Notes: a model not told the origin generated them from the sequence alone. Numbered from the stretch's first letter, positions 51,744 to 64,000 are shown. The stretch is 64,000 nucleotides of DNA from Cloeon dipterum (GCF_949628265.1 NC_088787.1:26278501-26342500), one strand, 5' to 3'. Translations and numbers: made by a program.

Positions 51744-53904
51744 TTACAAGCAGTATGGATGGCAGAACTGGTAGACCAGCCTCTGCGACCTCTCCGTCTT
51801 CTTCATGATACCTTTCTTGTAGTACTGTCTGATCGACCTGGAGAGCTTGTCGTAGTTCATGGCGGGTCGGTTCTTGCGGCGGCCCCACAGGCGGGCCACG
51901 GTCACCGAATCCTCGATCTTGAACACGCCCTGAGACCTGTCCAACCAGCGAATGAAGGAGCTGTTCATCTGTGGCTTGCTCAGCAGTTCCTTCAGGAACT
52001 GCCACAGATGGATGTGCGATCCTCCACTGCGGCCGGTGGTACCAGAGGCGCTGGCGCCGGTGCTTGCTGGCGCGGGGCTGTTGATCGAAATCTCGCCATC
52101 GGAAAGCTCTGCACTTTCCTCGACTGAAACCAAAATCGAGCAGAGTTAAAATTGGGATCCTCGAATCGATATAACATAATATTTCTTTGTGCTGACAATT
52201 GGCTTCGTTTCATCCAACTGTTTAATGTACTCATTCAACTTCGTGCAGCATCACTAACTCATAAATAAAAACGGGTTTCCATTACTCACCACTTGAAGGC
52301 TGTGAGGATGTGGTCCACTGGTTCTGTGGGCTCAGGGTTCTTTCAGCGCTGGCAGCTTTCCAAATCTCTAACTGAGCGAAGAGCGTGGAGCCGCACTGCA
52401 ACGTGACAATTTTTATAGTTAATATACGCGTACATTTCCACGAACAGGTGCGTGTGCGCTCGCCGACAAGAAAAAGGAGTATTTTCTCACCTGCGGGGCA
52501 CGTTGCTGGAAGTCCTCTTCTGTGAGGGTCACAAAGATCGATCCGTCCATGTTGAAGTACTCCATGGAGATCATCGGTAGGGCGTACTGCCTGAGGGTCC
52601 ACAGCAGCCAGGCCTTGACGTCCTCCATTGTCCATTTGCTGGGCTCTGAATATAATTCAAAATTAGTCTCCCGATCGGATTTCGCCCGTGTCTGTATATT
52701 ACCTGTCGAAATTCCCAACACGCTGCATGTGTTGTCAACGTCGTTTTTCAATTGCTCAAGGGCCATAGAGAGGACAGGTGCAATCTGTTCCACTTCACAG
52801 CCCAAGTCGGGCTGCGGTGAACCAACAAACTGCTGGTCCGTGCTGGTGGAGGAAGCATCGTTATTTTTGAACTTGCCGTCAAGCAGGCCGTCCAGAATGC
52901 TCTTTTTCTCTTTGTACTCTGACTGGCACATCTCCTAAAACACGATACGGATTGGATATTAGATTTGAATTTGTGCGGATAAAATCCTCGCAAAGCAGGA
53001 GAACCCAGAGAGAAGAAGTGATTCAAATCGAGGAAGTGTGTAAAGAAGAATAATCGTCAGCAAAATTCAAGGCACATTTTAACTCTTTAAGGCTAGACGC
53101 TCCACTTCCTCCTTTCGCGCAAAAAAATCTGCGCAAGCCTCTTTGTATGCGCAGGTACCCAACATAAATCTCGTATTTATTCTATCAATGCCAATGCCAA
53201 CGAGTTTTGGCACACCAAGCAGTTAAACTCAAGGCCACTTTTTATGGTGCCCGCATCATTCGCGGGTACATAGAACGGAGAGCGCGAAAAATGGCCAAAG
53301 TCGGAGACAAAACTCTCACCTCTTTGATGGTGTAGAAGTCGTCAAAGGTGGGCACTTCCTCCTTGATGCGCTTCTTGTATCCCTCCTCGAAGGCCCCGAA
53401 GATGGGGTCGACGGGGGCGCTGCGCTTAAGGGGCGCCTGCAGAAGGGCCGTGAGCTCGTCGCGGGTGCGCTGAGGTGGGTCCTGCAGCAGGCCCCTCAGG
53501 TTGGCGCAGGAGTCCTCCACCTTGGGGGTGCTGCTGGCCTCTGAGGCCACCGAGGGGCTGTAGGGCGAGGGGCAGCGTTGGGCGCCCGAGTTGCCGGGCG
53601 AGCTGCAAATGCTGTCTGCGTAGCTGTAGCTGCTGTTGTAGGGGGACAGCGGCTCCTCCTTCATCAGGTTGCAGCCGCCGCTGCCACCTTTGTACAGGTC
53701 GGAGAGGGGGCTCTGCTGCTGCTGCTGGTACTCGTAAGGCGGCGAAATAGCGCCGCTCGCGGCCAGGCACAGCATCAGATCGGCCTCTTCGGGTGAGCCG
53801 GGCACGGCACTGTCGTCAGGCAGAAGTGAAAGGTCGAAGCTGTCGGCGAACAGGCTCATGTAGTTGGGACTGTAGTAGCCCACAGAGGGAACTACCTGCG
53901 GCAT
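51744..53904 (-). CDS. Ets98B: ETS factor with PNT domain (Ets98B/SPDEF type)
   Basis: Five coding exons: 53904-53320, 52934-52703, 52645-52491, 52395-52290, 52123-51744; total 1458 nt, 485 aa. The N-terminal exon is rich in Ser, Pro and Gln and is GC-rich. A Pointed/SAM domain spans exons 3-4 (PSKWTMEDVKAWLLWTL, EDFQQRAPQCGSTLFAQL). The ETS DNA-binding domain is at the very C-terminus: IHLWQFLKELL, FKIEDSVTVARLWG, NRPAMNYDKLSRSIRQYYKKG, LVYQF. An ETS domain at the end, after a PNT domain, with this helix-3 sequence, fits SPDEF/Ets98B. The start ATG follows an acceptor (gttgcag). The upstream exon ending at 56268 (donor gtaagtg) is in frame and open but has no ATG that I can find, so it is taken as 5' UTR. 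Expected role: sequence-specific regulator binding GGA(A/T) sites. Confidence 0.92.
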
Positions 53905-56600
53905 CTGCAACACAAGTACAGCCTCTTTGTCATCCTTGCGAATTCCCCAACAACGAGTTTTAGATATTTATGCTAGATGGAAAATGTACGTGCACATGCA
54001 GCAGGATTTTAGCAATACACGCGACGCCCGCCGATGGCGCATTTTATTATAGGCATGCCGCATGGATGCGTGTTTCGCGACGTGCTAGTGGTGATGCAAC
54101 CAGGATTTGGGTATGCGAGAATTATGCTCAAGACGCGTTAATTGGGCCTGGCAGTTTGGTATCGTGGGCGAAGAACAATTTATTGCGAAATTCGCTCCAG
54201 GAAACGGCGTCTGCGGCGTGTATCCTCATAATCACCTACCTGAATTTTTAATTATTTTTCTAGGAATATCGTTGTTTCCAGAAAAAAATATTATTTAACA
54301 CAGCTATTCGAATTTCTTAAAAAATCCTTGTGATGTTTAATCAGATAATTGATTTCGATTTCACAAAAGAAAAGATATTTTGTACAATTTCACGCGTGTT
54401 ACGGCAGCTCTGCTATTTTCATGCTAGATTGGTTTCTAATTTGCATGCAAGTACGCCTGCCATTTCACTGACCCTTTAACCAGTTCAAAATTAGCAACTT
54501 TCATTTTTGTGGGTGTGAATTGAACTGTAAATGTTGCGCAAAGGGCGGAAATAATGCAGGCGACCAACTCTCTCTCCGGCCCATCAGGGATTCCCCGATA
54601 CCCTTTCCAAGGTTCCTCTCGGAATATCTCCAAAATCTTATATTAAAAGTACGCGTGTTGTGTACCTTTGGCTTTTGCTGACGTAATGAAGCATACGTGC
54701 TTTCAAATGAACGTTGTAGTGCGCACTAAAAGTCGAGAGAAAGTTGAGTGTAATTCCATGCTGACTAAAGCCGTAAGAATTCTCGAGTTTCAAATTTGAT
54801 TCCATTTTATCTTACAAGAGGAAAGTTGTTACTCACTCTCCGGACTTGTGACTACGTGACATAAAATTGAAACCAAAGTCTAATTTAATGGAAAAAAATA
54901 TTTTTAATAACAGGTTTAGAGCGCGGATGAAATTGCCTTGGGGAGAATTAATTTACTGAGGCGATTGTGAGTGAGGTTGGGAGTCTGCACGTTCTCAATA
55001 GCAGCTTCTTGGGTGTGTCCCTTCGGCTGTCCTTGGACCAATAGTGATAGGTTTTGCGCTCCGACAAGAGGAATGCGCCATTGACGTCGTTCCCTCTGAG
55101 TTTTTTTTTACTTGTTTATTTGTATGCGGAAGACAAAAGGAGTCGGCTCATATTTAATTGAAATCTGGTTCGCTTTTTGGTACGCAGTTGAAGGAGATAA
55201 AAAAATTAAACATATTTAGTTGATAAGTCTTACAAGAACTCTAGAGAATTTCGAATTGTCATTGGACGTAAAAACATCAGCAGATTTTGATACGAGAGCG
55301 AGTTTTTCGATAGCTTTTTGATCTCGTATGGTAATCGCTGAACTTTGACTGCTGTGAAAACGCATACAGTTGTGAATAAATATTATGAACTTGCGTATTA
55401 TAAAAAAACTGGTCAAACGTCGTCTGTCTCAATATTTGCTTACGAGTCTAATGAGGCTAACCGCGAATTTCTAAAAGTAATTTCAATTTGTTTATAAATC
55501 GAAGCCAACTAGTTTTTTAAGGCCAAACCATTCTTGGAAGTCGCGACGGCGGCTCAAGTGATGAAGAGAAATCTGATCATGCTCTCCATCTTCCCCAAAG
55601 AGAGAAAAGAGATGAGCAGATAAATCAAGTGCCACACACAAAATGACCTTTGGCTGCGCTCCGGGCAGATGAAGAAATCATGTTGATTTCTTTTATCAAC
55701 GATAAAAAGTGAGTTGTAAATACACAACTCTCGGGAAAAGGGGAGAAAGGCGATTCGCTGATAATTGAACAAGATATCGACATGTTTTATTTTTTAATTT
55801 ATTTTCGAGATTAAAAAGTGTTCTGTCGAATAAAATAAATATTTTCTACCGTCGTCTCCTTTTTTTATTTCAAAAAATTTTTTTATTTGGCGGAACAGGT
55901 TACCTACCATAAAAAAAGTGGCTTTCACGTCGACATTTCGATTCAGTCATTGGTCGCGGTGCAAAAACGCAGGTAAAGTAGCGAAACGCGCCGCGAGAGC
56001 ATTCGCACTGAGAAATAAACTACGCCTAAAATAAAATAAAATTACACGCCCGCGGTGTGTGTACGAGTAAAGAAAAGGGATTTCCAAGGTTAGCCAGCAC
56101 GAGAGATCGGAGCCACTTGGAAACACACACCGTCTAACTGTGCTGGCCGCTTTACGCCTGAACCTTCTACAGGTAGAACTGGCTACGCGGCGGCTTGACC
56201 TCATTCGTGCAAGAAAGATCAGAAATTCCGAGGACCAGGACTGGAAAAGCGTCGGAAAATCACTTACATTGTTGGGTGGCAGTTTGGATCGGTCAGCGAA
56301 CTGCTGGGGAAGTATTTCGGGGGCGGCTGGGGGCTGCTCCGGCTGTTCGATGGCACGTATGTTGCGCGCCGCTCCTTGTCCAGCGACTAGCCGCGTCGAA
56401 GAGCGAGTCTCGAGTGAGCTGAAGGGGCTGAGCAGCCAGCCCAACCACAAATCAGGCAACGACGCCGCGCGCGCGGTAGTTTCTCTTATGACGTTAGCGT
56501 TTTGAGGCTCCAGTGGGGTCTGGCAGGCGAGAATACGCGATCAGGCTCGGTCCTATCGCGAGAGACGTCAAAGGAGGAAAAAAATATCGCGGCGGCGGCT
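53905..56600 (-). promoter_or_regulatory. Long 5' intron and probable first exon of the ETS gene
   Basis: The 53905-56267 stretch is a likely 5' intron. The minus-strand segment above 56268 ends in a strong donor and is GC-rich (about 56060-56600), as expected for a first exon and promoter. Nothing else coding is supported in the intron. Confidence 0.45.
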
Positions 56601-59600
56601 GTGTAGGCAGCAAAAAACAAAAAATGAAACGAAATTAACTCTGGTCTATGCGGTTAATGACGCTCGTTGCGAACACTTGTTATTCTTTCATGCGCGCGTG
56701 TGTGTTTCCCATGGCGGGCGCATGTGAACTTGTGCGGAAGCAGTTTGTTGGCAGGGTGCAGAAATAGTTTTTTGTTGATGTTTGGGAGTTGCTGGGAAGG
56801 ATGGAATGTGTCTCATAAGCCGCGAATTTCTGTGTCACAGATGCGTATAGCGGGGTTGCTCGGAGGCAAAGTGCTCTCCGCAATAAATCGCATTTTTCTG
56901 GAAATCCTCAACGACAGAGTTAACATCAGAAAGCACTTATTGAGTTTCTAAAAGGAATAACGCATTATTGTTGAGCCGCACAAGTTTCAACTTGAAAGAT
57001 TTTCAATCTCTCAAATCGAATTGTTGTACAAAGGAATTCGTCGCCTGATTTATTGTACGCAACAGTCTTTGTAACTTTTTCTCAGCCCGAAAAGGAAACT
57101 TAGGACGTTGACTTTTCACAGAACGTTTTCTGTAAAATTTCATCTTTTTTTTATTTACTTTCAAATTATGCGCTGAGCTATAATGTTTCAGATCATCGTG
57201 TGTGTTTCAGGCTGCTTAAACCAGTTTGGGCGGCACAGCGCTTCTCTTAAATTTAGCTGCAATAAAATTCTGTGTCCTGTCGCCCATAACTTAATATTTT
57301 TATTGCTTAGAGAAAATTCTCAATCAGATAAATGCACATCTTCAAAAAATATATAATGTCTCAGAAATTGGTCTTTTTGCAAACGAAGGATGAAGAAAAC
57401 GGTTCTTATTTACGATCTGCTCGTCTAAATAAGGAAAAATTGTCAAAGTTTTAGAAAGTCGTCAGAGAAAAATAAACAAGAGGATAAAGGAGTTTAAAAT
57501 TTTTGGCCATGTTTTATTTTTTATAGAAGTGATCAATTAAAAAAACATTAAAAAATAATAAAGAATGCGTATTTTTAACTTTCCCTGATGGCGAAATGTT
57601 TTAAAAAATTATTGTTTTTGAGCAATGTCTAAGTACTTTCAACCTTCCTTTACCGATATATAAAAAAGAGGAAATATTTCTGATTGAATAATGAAAAAAT
57701 TATGTACTTCGATAATGATAATCTGATCATCAAAATGGAAACACATTACAGAAACCGCTTCCTACTGTTCTGTAAGGTTTGATCACAATGCACAGAAATC
57801 CCTTCACTCATTCAACTCGTATTGTCGTTGGAGTAATAGTGAAGGACTCGCGCGGGATTCCCCTGCAAGTCTGCTCTACTGGCTTTCCCATTATTTCTAA
57901 CTCAAACGTGATGTAATTAATTACAACTCACAAATTTCGAAGATATCAATTAACGTGGCAGTGAACTCAAAATTCAGCTCGCCGCCGGGGAGACTAATTT
58001 ATTTGGATCAAATAAAAGTAATGGGTCTGCATTCCAGCTTCAATTATAATTTGCGAGCCACCGCGGATCACATGTTGAGCAAACTTGTTGCTCTCACTCG
58101 CCTTTGCCGCAAGCAAGGTCTCCACAGCCGCTCTCAACGCCAACTCGACCAGGCCCTCTGCTATGCTGGGCTTTCAGTTCCGTTCACCTTAACAAGCTCC
58201 GTCATGCGAAACCGGCTAGGCAACCACGCTCGACTCCAGTGAGCAGCACACAGACTAACACGCAGGCGGCGTTTTGACTAAAATGAATGCTGCAGCTTTG
58301 TTATGAACATTTATTATTATAAATTGTAACGATTTCTACTTTTTTGACTGTAGATAGGTCGCTGTAAATAAGTGAGAAGAAAAAAACTGTTTTTTTTATG
58401 GGAACAGGCTCCACGACTATATACACTTGAGCAATGAAGAAATAATAAAACACAGTAAAAAATTTAAAGAGGAATGATACTGGAAAAGCCTGGAAAATGC
58501 TTGTTGCCAATGCATAAACTCATCCCTTAGGATTCAGTTAAAGCCTAAATTGACCTAAGGAGCGCTGTAATTTTTTGAGAAAATTGGCTGAAAAGTTAGC
58601 GTGCTTTTCAAATGGCAATGGCTGTCTCCTTACTTGAAATCCGATTTAATTTCAAAACCAAGAGTTTCCCCAATAAGTGGCATACACCGTTGAACAGATC
58701 TCAACGAGTGGAATCGGAATATGCCAAGAAAATATGTTCGAGCGCTGTAAATTTTGGAGAAAATTGGCAAAATTTGAATTTTTATTGTAGGAAGGTCATT
58801 TTTTTTATTATTACAAATTGTTGAACAAATTGTTTATCGGTCAATTGTTTAAGGTATCCAACAATTTAAATAATTTTCAATTGTTGCCCAGTATCATTCC
58901 ACTTTAATTCTTTAGTGGGGTGTCTTCACCCCAATACTTGGATTATAAAAATATGATAAATCACGACGGAGACGAAAAGAATGGAATAAAGATGTCTATA
59001 CTTATCGAGACAAAAAGTATTTCACCAAAAGGAAATAAAAAACCAATTTTCATTTCTCTTTCAAAATTCTCTAGCTGCTGAGGTACCTGGGCTATAACCT
59101 GTTACTTCACTCTGCGACTTTATTGCCAGTGACGCACGCTGTATTGTTGAGCAGCTGTTTATTTGAGTGGCGGGTGGAGTTCTTCCCGAGGCCGCCACAT
59201 GTTCACGGTGTCATATTATAGTTCTAGTCGTTTTTTTTAAAAAAAATGTCATGCAATGTGGACCTTTTTAACGGTCTGCCGAGAAAGGTATTGAAAACAT
59301 AATGTTATCTAAAGAGAGTCTTGTATGATATATCGCTTCAATTAGAGATACTAAAGGATATTTTTAATCCACGATTTGTTTTGAAACATGCTTGTTGTTT
59401 TCACAGAGCCCTAGTCAATGAAATAACCGAACCGAAGTCTTTTTCATAGAAAAAAAGCATCTAAATTATAACAAGAGCACGACATTCTCATCAGCTATGT
59501 TATTAATTAAAAATCAAAATACAGAGAAACGAAACTTGAAAGAAAGAAAAACTACCCAATTATTCCCTGCGCGTTTATTTATTTCTAATTTTTGCTGACC

Positions 59601-60014
59601 TTGAAATCAAATTTCTTCCGTCAACTTTGTTCATGCTTTTCTGTACTTTATCATTGCACGCGCGTTGAAATTTTCTGCTGGGGAAGGGGTGCTGATAAAA
59701 TCGCTATCTTGTTCGTTAACGCACCCTGAAAATAGGAAAAAGTTGCCGATTCTTCCTGCACTAACTCTTACTTATCTGGTAGATTTGGAAAGAACATTTA
59801 TTTATCAAAGGAGTAGGTTTGGCGGAAAGCACATAAGCTCAACGGGTGCATGTACAATTGATATCACGGCCGGCCGCTTGTTTTATTCCAGGTGACGTCA
59901 GATTAGATTAGGCGACTCGGCGAGCGTTATCTGCCTCTTATTCTTGGTGCCCCTCGTCCAGACTGCGGTACGACTGCTTTTATGTAACTGGAGGTGCATC
60001 CGAAACGGCCTCTG
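56601..60014. other. Gene-free region, no supported feature beyond short repeats
   Basis: AT-rich DNA between the divergent ETS and membrane-protein genes. It holds two imperfect copies of GAGCGCTGTAA...GAGAAAATTGGC exactly 180 bases apart (58560-58588 and 58740-58768). The open frames here (for example 57955-58242) have no splice context. Confidence 0.5.
58560..58768. repeat. Pair of imperfect direct repeats, 180 bases apart
   Basis: GAGCGCTGTAA, a T-rich spacer and GAGAAAATTGGC occur at 58560-58588 and again at 58740-58768. The sequence between them is not repeated. Confidence 0.65.
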
Positions 60015-62608
60015 ATGGCTGCTGGCCTCCTAATTGTGTCCGTGGTGGTTTTTGTCGTTGCTACGGCCACCCCGGAGACTACTGCGAGCAGCGTAGTGCG
60101 CATCACAACGTTGGATCATGGTATGAAAGGCTTCCTCTCAAGTGATTCTCAGCTGTCAGCATATTTTTTAGCCAATATGGATTTGATGAAAATAAAAATT
60201 TCTAATTAAAACCAAACAATGTGTACAAAAACAATTTATGCTGATTCCCGCCGGACAGTTTTTTTTTAAATTCTTTATGCCCATTTTCGAATTTTCTGCT
60301 ATAAGTTATAATATATTAGCATATTTTGCGTTTGAAATATTCTTTGACGGTTGATGCTGATGGTTTGAATTAAAATTCGCAAAAATCTCTATAGTGAAAA
60401 ATAATTGTTTAAGCATGCTAAATATTTCACTCTTCTCATTTTATTAGTGTGAATTGCCATTAAGTTATATAGTCTGATTTTTAAAGTGACAATTTTTGAA
60501 AAACTTAAAAATATTTATTTAAAAACGCATAATTTCAGTTCTCTACACGTAATGTGCTTATGCGTCACTAATATTATGTTGATGAATAATATTAAAATCT
60601 TGTTATGTAATTTTTGAAGGGTTGATATTGGCGGATTCTTCCACCACTAAAACCCCGTGCAATGATAATCAATATGAAGAAGAAGATGGTACATGCCAGG
60701 AATGTAAAAGTATGTGATCAAAGTCTTTTTTAGTTTTTAATTATTTTAATGGAATCTTTTTTTAAGAGTATGGAGATAATTGCACGCTTGACCGCCGAGA
60801 CGATATCGATGAGTGTTGCACTACTCGAACGAATTTAAAGTGCAAAAGACGGAATAACGTCCCCCGTTGCTTTTGCAAGGATGCAGACATGACTTTCGAA
60901 GATGGAAAATGCATGTAAAGTCATAACTTCCATTTTTTGTTTTATAAATATAAAATAATATGAACTAACTTGCAGGCGTGACAGCTCAAATCTGCAATTC
61001 ATGACAGCTGCCCAGGTGGCCCTTGGAGTCGCCCTGGTGATTTCAGTTGCTGCTCTGACGGCGCTCACCTGCAAAATGTGTTCTAAGTGAGTGAAAATTT
61101 AAATTTTCTGAAATTTTAGTTGATGATTTCTATGATTACATGTATTATAGTCTCCGTAAAATCGTCATTTTCCTGCGAATAATAATTTGCTATGCACTTA
61201 GGGAAAATGAACAGACTAAAATGCGTTTTTAAATATATATTCGTTATTTATAAAATTCATATAAACAGCATGCTTGTAGGAATGAACCGGAAAAATTGTG
61301 AATTTGTTTTTAAATGCCATCAACTAGTGCTTTGCGCGGAATAAAATGTTTAATCCGAAACCGCACAAAAACCGCTTTAAGCAAAACAGCAACCGCTTCT
61401 ACTTCTAGATTTCAAAATCGCAACCGCGTCTAAACCACGCCAATTAAACTGCAACAAACTGCACAGATATTTGGCGTGGCCCCAAAAAAATAAGAGAAAA
61501 ATACCTATTTAAACCTAATTAAATTAAAATATTTTGTGCAATAAATATGCCATATGCTAGTTAATATTATATGGTACAAGAAATAAATAGTGAAACGATT
61601 TAATACGCAGGTTTTACAGCAAAATTGTATGAAATTTTTGAACTGTATTGATTGTATATTGTTTTCTTTAGAATTTAGGCAGTAAGTGGTAAATTCTCAT
61701 AAAAATTGAAATTGCTGTCTACCACAATCCATTTCTTATAAATTTGTAACACTGACTAGGGGATTTTCACTACTTGTTTCAAAGACTTTTAACTTTTGAG
61801 TCAACCTGATGACTATTGTAAAGACTGTTTCGTGTATTAAAAACTGTCACCTGCTAGAATTTGGTGAAGACACGCTCACCCATACAGGGAGCATGCAAGT
61901 GCGAGTATATTCAAATTTGTGTTTCTGATTTCAAAATTTAATTTGATAAGATAGTCCAATGTTTATTAAAGATTTTTATAATTTGAAATTTTAATTTCGA
62001 TTGCTTAAGTTCATTTTGCATTTATTTTTAGTCGCCGGCGAATGGAACAGGTGGCCCAGGAATTCCACAGGGGTAGCATCAATACCGCGAGTCTAAATAG
62101 CGTGCAACGCTTCGTTTTGGGAAGGCTGCGGGACCGCCCTCCCAGGTATGATGACGTTCCGGACAAACCCCCTGAGTATGAACAAGAGCCTGTGGCCGAA
62201 CTGTCCACGCTGCCCATGCCACGGATACCTGCGGTAGCGAGACTAAATATTTTACCAATTCAATCTTTTTATTGGTATCATTTCTATTTCTAATAAAAAA
62301 AGCAGATGGCTGCAAGCAGAATCCCAGGACGGCGCTACAGGTTGCCCCCGGCAGCTCCACCAGCGTACGCTGAAGTTGAGCCAGCCGCTTCGTCCTCTTC
62401 CTCAGTAGATACTCAACCCGAGCCTACGTCCTCGGTGGTAGATTCACCAGACAATGCCGGTCCTGCGGAGACTGTAGCAGAGAATGAACAACAGCACAAG
62501 CTGCAGCCTGTTGATGAGCCTGTTAGCTCCATAAGTCCGCCTAGCCCTGATGACCAAGGTGGCGTGGACAACCCTGCGTTCAGCCTCGAAAATGAGTGCC
62601 ATATGTGA
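60015..62608 (+). CDS. Single-pass membrane protein with Cys-rich ectodomain and three PPxY motifs
   Basis: Six coding exons: 60015-60120, 60620-60709, 60767-60914, 60976-61086, 62032-62233, 62306-62608; total 960 nt, 319 aa, phases consistent. A signal peptide is clear (MAAGLLIVSVVVFVVATATP). A ~95-residue ectodomain has about a dozen Cys (TPCNDNQY, CQECKKYGDNC, DECC, CKRRNNVPRCFC), resembling an EGF/EB-like module. One membrane segment follows (AAQVALGVALVISVAALTAL) with a basic stop-transfer end (NRRRM). The cytoplasmic tail is Pro/Ser/Glu-rich and carries PPRY (62138-62149), PPEY (62168-62179) and PPAY (62356-62367), plus NPAF near the end. PPxY motifs recruit WW domains of NEDD4-type ubiquitin ligases and related proteins. 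I do not recognise the gene. AATAAA is at 62733-62738. Confidence 0.8.
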
Positions 62609-63118
62609 TAATTAAAAATACTGTTATTATTAATTATTTGCATAAGATGAAAACTATTAGACTGTAATATTTTTTCAGTTGATATCTTGTTTTTTTTTTT
62701 AAAAAAAATTGTTACTCACAAAAATTTGTACAAATAAAGTGAAATAGACAATGAGTAAACATCTTATTATTTTCATTCTTTAGCGAGTCATTTTGATCAT
62801 TTTCAGAACTTGAAAATATGTCGTATCAAGTGTATGAACAGATTATTACTTATGTAGTTTCTTTTTGAAAAATTCATGCATATATGATGCATTCATAAAG
62901 TGATCATGGGCACAAAACGACGTGCGAGGTGGAATATAGTTTAATGTTTAGACAAGCATACATACATGACATTCTTGAGTTTATTTCATTTTTATTACGC
63001 GCCTTAATTCTAAACTTTTCCAGATTGAACCCTTAACTTCCATATCAATCATATCTTGTCAATGAATATTAGATTCAGAAAATTTGAGTACATGCATGCT
63101 ATCTTATCTTAAAATATT
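62609..63118. other. 3' flank shared by two convergent genes, nothing coding
   Basis: AT-rich spacer with a T10/A8 foldback near 62691-62708 and the poly(A) signal of the membrane-protein gene at 62733-62738. Confidence 0.5.
62733..62738 (+). terminator. poly(A) signal of the PPxY membrane protein gene
   Basis: AATAAA about 125 bases past the stop codon. Confidence 0.6.
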
Positions 63119-63372
63119 TTAATTCCTGCTATTGTGCGTTTTCAGCATTTCTTCATATTGCTGTCTTTTGATGAGAGCGTCTGGTCCGTTGCACTTCACG
63201 TGGTCAAGTGCCATCATCGCAACCTTTTTCCTCAAATCAGTAATTTGTTCAATGTTGTCTTTCAGCTTCAGCATTGACTTTTGAAGATATTCTTTGTATA
63301 ATTTTGGATTTAGCTCAACCTGAGCTCCCAGCTCCTTACAATTAGTGTCCATTACAAAGTGATATGTATGTC
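63119..63372 (-). CDS. Last exon of a small coiled-coil protein, unrecognised
   Basis: The minus-strand frame is open from a good acceptor (taacattttcag at about 63373) to the stop at 63119. It encodes about 84 residues rich in Lys, Leu and Glu with heptad-like spacing (LYKEYLQKSMLKLKDNIEQ, LRKKVAMMALDHV), so a helical coiled coil is likely. Codon phase requires one base from an upstream exon, which I could not find before the window edge; it probably lies beyond 64000. An internal Met (MDTNCKEL) could start a shorter form. No family is recognised; a small subunit of a larger complex is possible but unproven. Confidence 0.6.
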
Positions 63373-63433
63373 CTGAAAATGTTATATATAATATAATACA
63401 CGAATTTTGAGAGCATGCGAACAATATTACATT

Positions 63434-63559
63434 TATGGAAAAGTCACAGCAGTTTTCGCCGCCGAGTTACAGTTTTCGCCACCCCCTACTTTAACATGGG
63501 ATTCTCATAAGAACTGCGGCGAGATGTGTAACCCGGCAGAAACTGTAACTTTACCATAA
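63434..63559. repeat. Dispersed repeat, copy B (longest)
   Basis: It contains GTTTTCGCC twice (63452 and 63472), then GGGATTCTCATAAGAACTG, GCGAGATGTGTAACCCGGC and AGAAACTGTAACTTTACCATAA. Same order and orientation as copy A. Confidence 0.75.
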
Positions 63560-64000
63560 GTCTTGTCTTTGTTGGAAAAATTAACATTACGGTTAATTTG
63601 CCAGAAAATACTTGCACTTGCGTGTGGAGCAGAGCAGAGGAGACCTTTAGCATGGGCAATACGGTAGCAAAGAAATTTTCACAGAATTTGGTTACACATT
63701 CGTTCGCGCCAAAAGTGGCAAACAAAACGAAAGCCGCGCATGCGTTTCTATCGTGGCACAATATTATTTGTTTATGTATACCAGACGGCCAGACGCCTCC
63801 AACCCGCTCCAACCTTCGGCGCTCTCATTGTTAGTGTATCCACAAATTGTCATAATTTTTCGTGCGATAAATAGATTCCTGTGAAATTTGAAGGAAAATA
63901 GCGTTTAATAGATCCGTGGAAAATTTTTTCTAGGTGTGAGGTATGTTTGCAAAGCGTAAAACCCTCGTTTGACAAGATCAATAACGTTTCACTCGACTCT

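Noticed and set aside
53475..53796. GC-rich open frames on the plus strand and a second minus-strand frame at 53426-53770
   Set aside because: Shadows of the GC-rich first coding exon of the ETS gene; low-complexity Arg/Ala/Pro/Cys products.
56269..56459. N-terminal coding extension of the ETS protein
   Set aside because: The frame is open and joins in phase to the ATG exon, but no ATG was found upstream in frame; its only start would be TTG. Treated as 5' UTR.
63486..63834. Open frames on both strands around 63.5-63.8 kb
   Set aside because: They overlap the dispersed repeat and have no supported splice sites; neither supplies the missing upstream exon of the coiled-coil gene in the right phase.

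Overview
The window is nuclear DNA of an animal, most likely an insect or another arthropod with a compact, AT-rich genome. The genes have many short GT-AG introns. They include a PAR-bZIP factor of the Pdp1/HLF type, a PNT+ETS factor of the Ets98B/SPDEF type, full-length TAF1, a Golgi GH47 mannosidase, an M13 neprilysin and POP1. I see no bacterial genes and no convincing tRNA, rRNA or CRISPR array. Exon models were built by hand from open frames, splice signals and codon phase. For the ten complete genes the summed exon length is an exact multiple of three, which supports the models.

Left part (1-13 kb): a SENP6/7-type SUMO protease gene (+, 5' end outside the window) runs tail to tail into a second, divergent Ulp/SENP-like gene (-, 4494-6929, 579 aa). 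Both carry SUMO-interaction-like motifs. In the second one the catalytic Asp is read as Asn. An unrecognised leucine-rich protein (+, 8935-12752, 548 aa) follows a gene-poor stretch with an (AT)n tract.

Middle part (13-40 kb): TAF1 (-, 20 coding exons, 1851 aa) and a class I alpha-1,2-mannosidase (+, 616 aa) lie head to head around a ~1.2 kb shared upstream region. The mannosidase converges on a Pdp1-like gene (-, 298 aa). A neprilysin-family ectopeptidase (-, 777 aa) follows a 2.8 kb gene-free stretch.

Right part (40-64 kb): a five-finger C2H2 protein (-, 529 aa) and POP1 (+, 637 aa from the first Met) are divergent. POP1's intron holds a small LTR-type element with two terminal repeats and a matching target-site duplication. 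POP1 converges on Ets98B/SPDEF (-, 485 aa). After ~3.5 kb without a recognisable gene come a single-pass membrane protein with three PPxY motifs (+, 319 aa) and the last exon of a small coiled-coil protein (-).

The genes are mainly housekeeping and regulatory genes with no shared pathway. The exception is the SUMO protease pair. The points most worth a second look are that pair, the PPxY membrane protein, the miniature LTR element, a three-copy dispersed repeat, two GC-AG introns, two perfect 26-bp palindromes and a hairpin in a neprilysin intron.
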